Assembly (NCBI GenBank): GCA_022566435.1
Contig: JADFIX010000346.1
Location: forward strand, 1 to 5,435
Reading direction: 5' to 3'
Length of the DNA stretch: 5,435 nucleotides
Origin: Planctomycetota bacterium
Lineage (GTDB): Bacteria; Planctomycetota; Phycisphaerae; UBA1845
Shown here: positions 5,407 through 5,435 of the stretch, piece by piece
Position numbering within the stretch: position 1 is the stretch's first letter
Layout: each line of letters starts with the position of its first letter
Position numbers and translations under genes: made by a program
Notes under the pieces: generated by a model
The model's input: the letters and a program-made list of their open reading frames with translations, nothing else
The model's database searches: none
Told to the model about the DNA's origin: nothing

Positions 5407-5435
5407 ATGCTGTTTCTGCGGACACCCACCGAGGG

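Noticed and set aside
5034..5429. Second reverse-strand frame of 131 codons in the right-hand region
   Set aside because: It has no recognisable protein features, crosses both hairpin repeats and overlaps the better-supported start at 5224 in another frame.

Overview
The window carries one compact, same-strand lipid-biosynthesis gene cluster (about 812-4937). To its left is the 3' end of an RNA-binding protein gene with S1 domains. To its right is a gene-poor stretch with short repeats and a broken reverse-strand reading frame. The DNA is moderately GC-rich, uses GTG as well as ATG starts, and has clear Shine-Dalgarno sites. The style of the S1 protein, the acyl carrier protein and the two ketosynthases resembles what I remember of Planctomycetes and their relatives. 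That assignment is inference from family resemblance, not proof.

Layout. 2-667: C-terminal part of a protein with a PNPase-like KH/S1 junction and two S1 domains. 668-811: intergenic, with a palindromic repeat, a short perfect hairpin and a weak promoter candidate. 812-1315: FabZ-like hot-dog dehydratase 1. 1361-1753: acyl carrier protein with a large insertion before its last helix. 1798-2298: FabZ-like dehydratase 2. 2288-3628: ketosynthase homologue in which all three catalytic residues are replaced. 3633-4937: ketosynthase with an intact Cys-His-His triad. 4938-5435: no confident intact gene; it holds a two-unit repeat with hairpins, the 5' end of a reverse-strand reading frame behind a perfect Shine-Dalgarno site, another hairpin between direct repeats, and a forward promoter pointing out of the window.

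Working together. The five genes look like a dedicated second type II fatty acid/polyketide-like elongation system. The active ketosynthase probably pairs with the catalytically dead homologue, as KS-alpha pairs with chain length factor in type II PKS and aryl polyene systems. The unusual ACP would carry the chain, and the two dehydratases would remove water from beta-hydroxyacyl intermediates. No ketoreductase, enoyl reductase or acyltransferase lies inside the window, so these would come from outside it. The ACP core and gene content recall the rhizobial AcpXL very-long-chain fatty acid cluster, and the anammox ladderane candidate clusters more loosely. The product cannot be read from the sequence.
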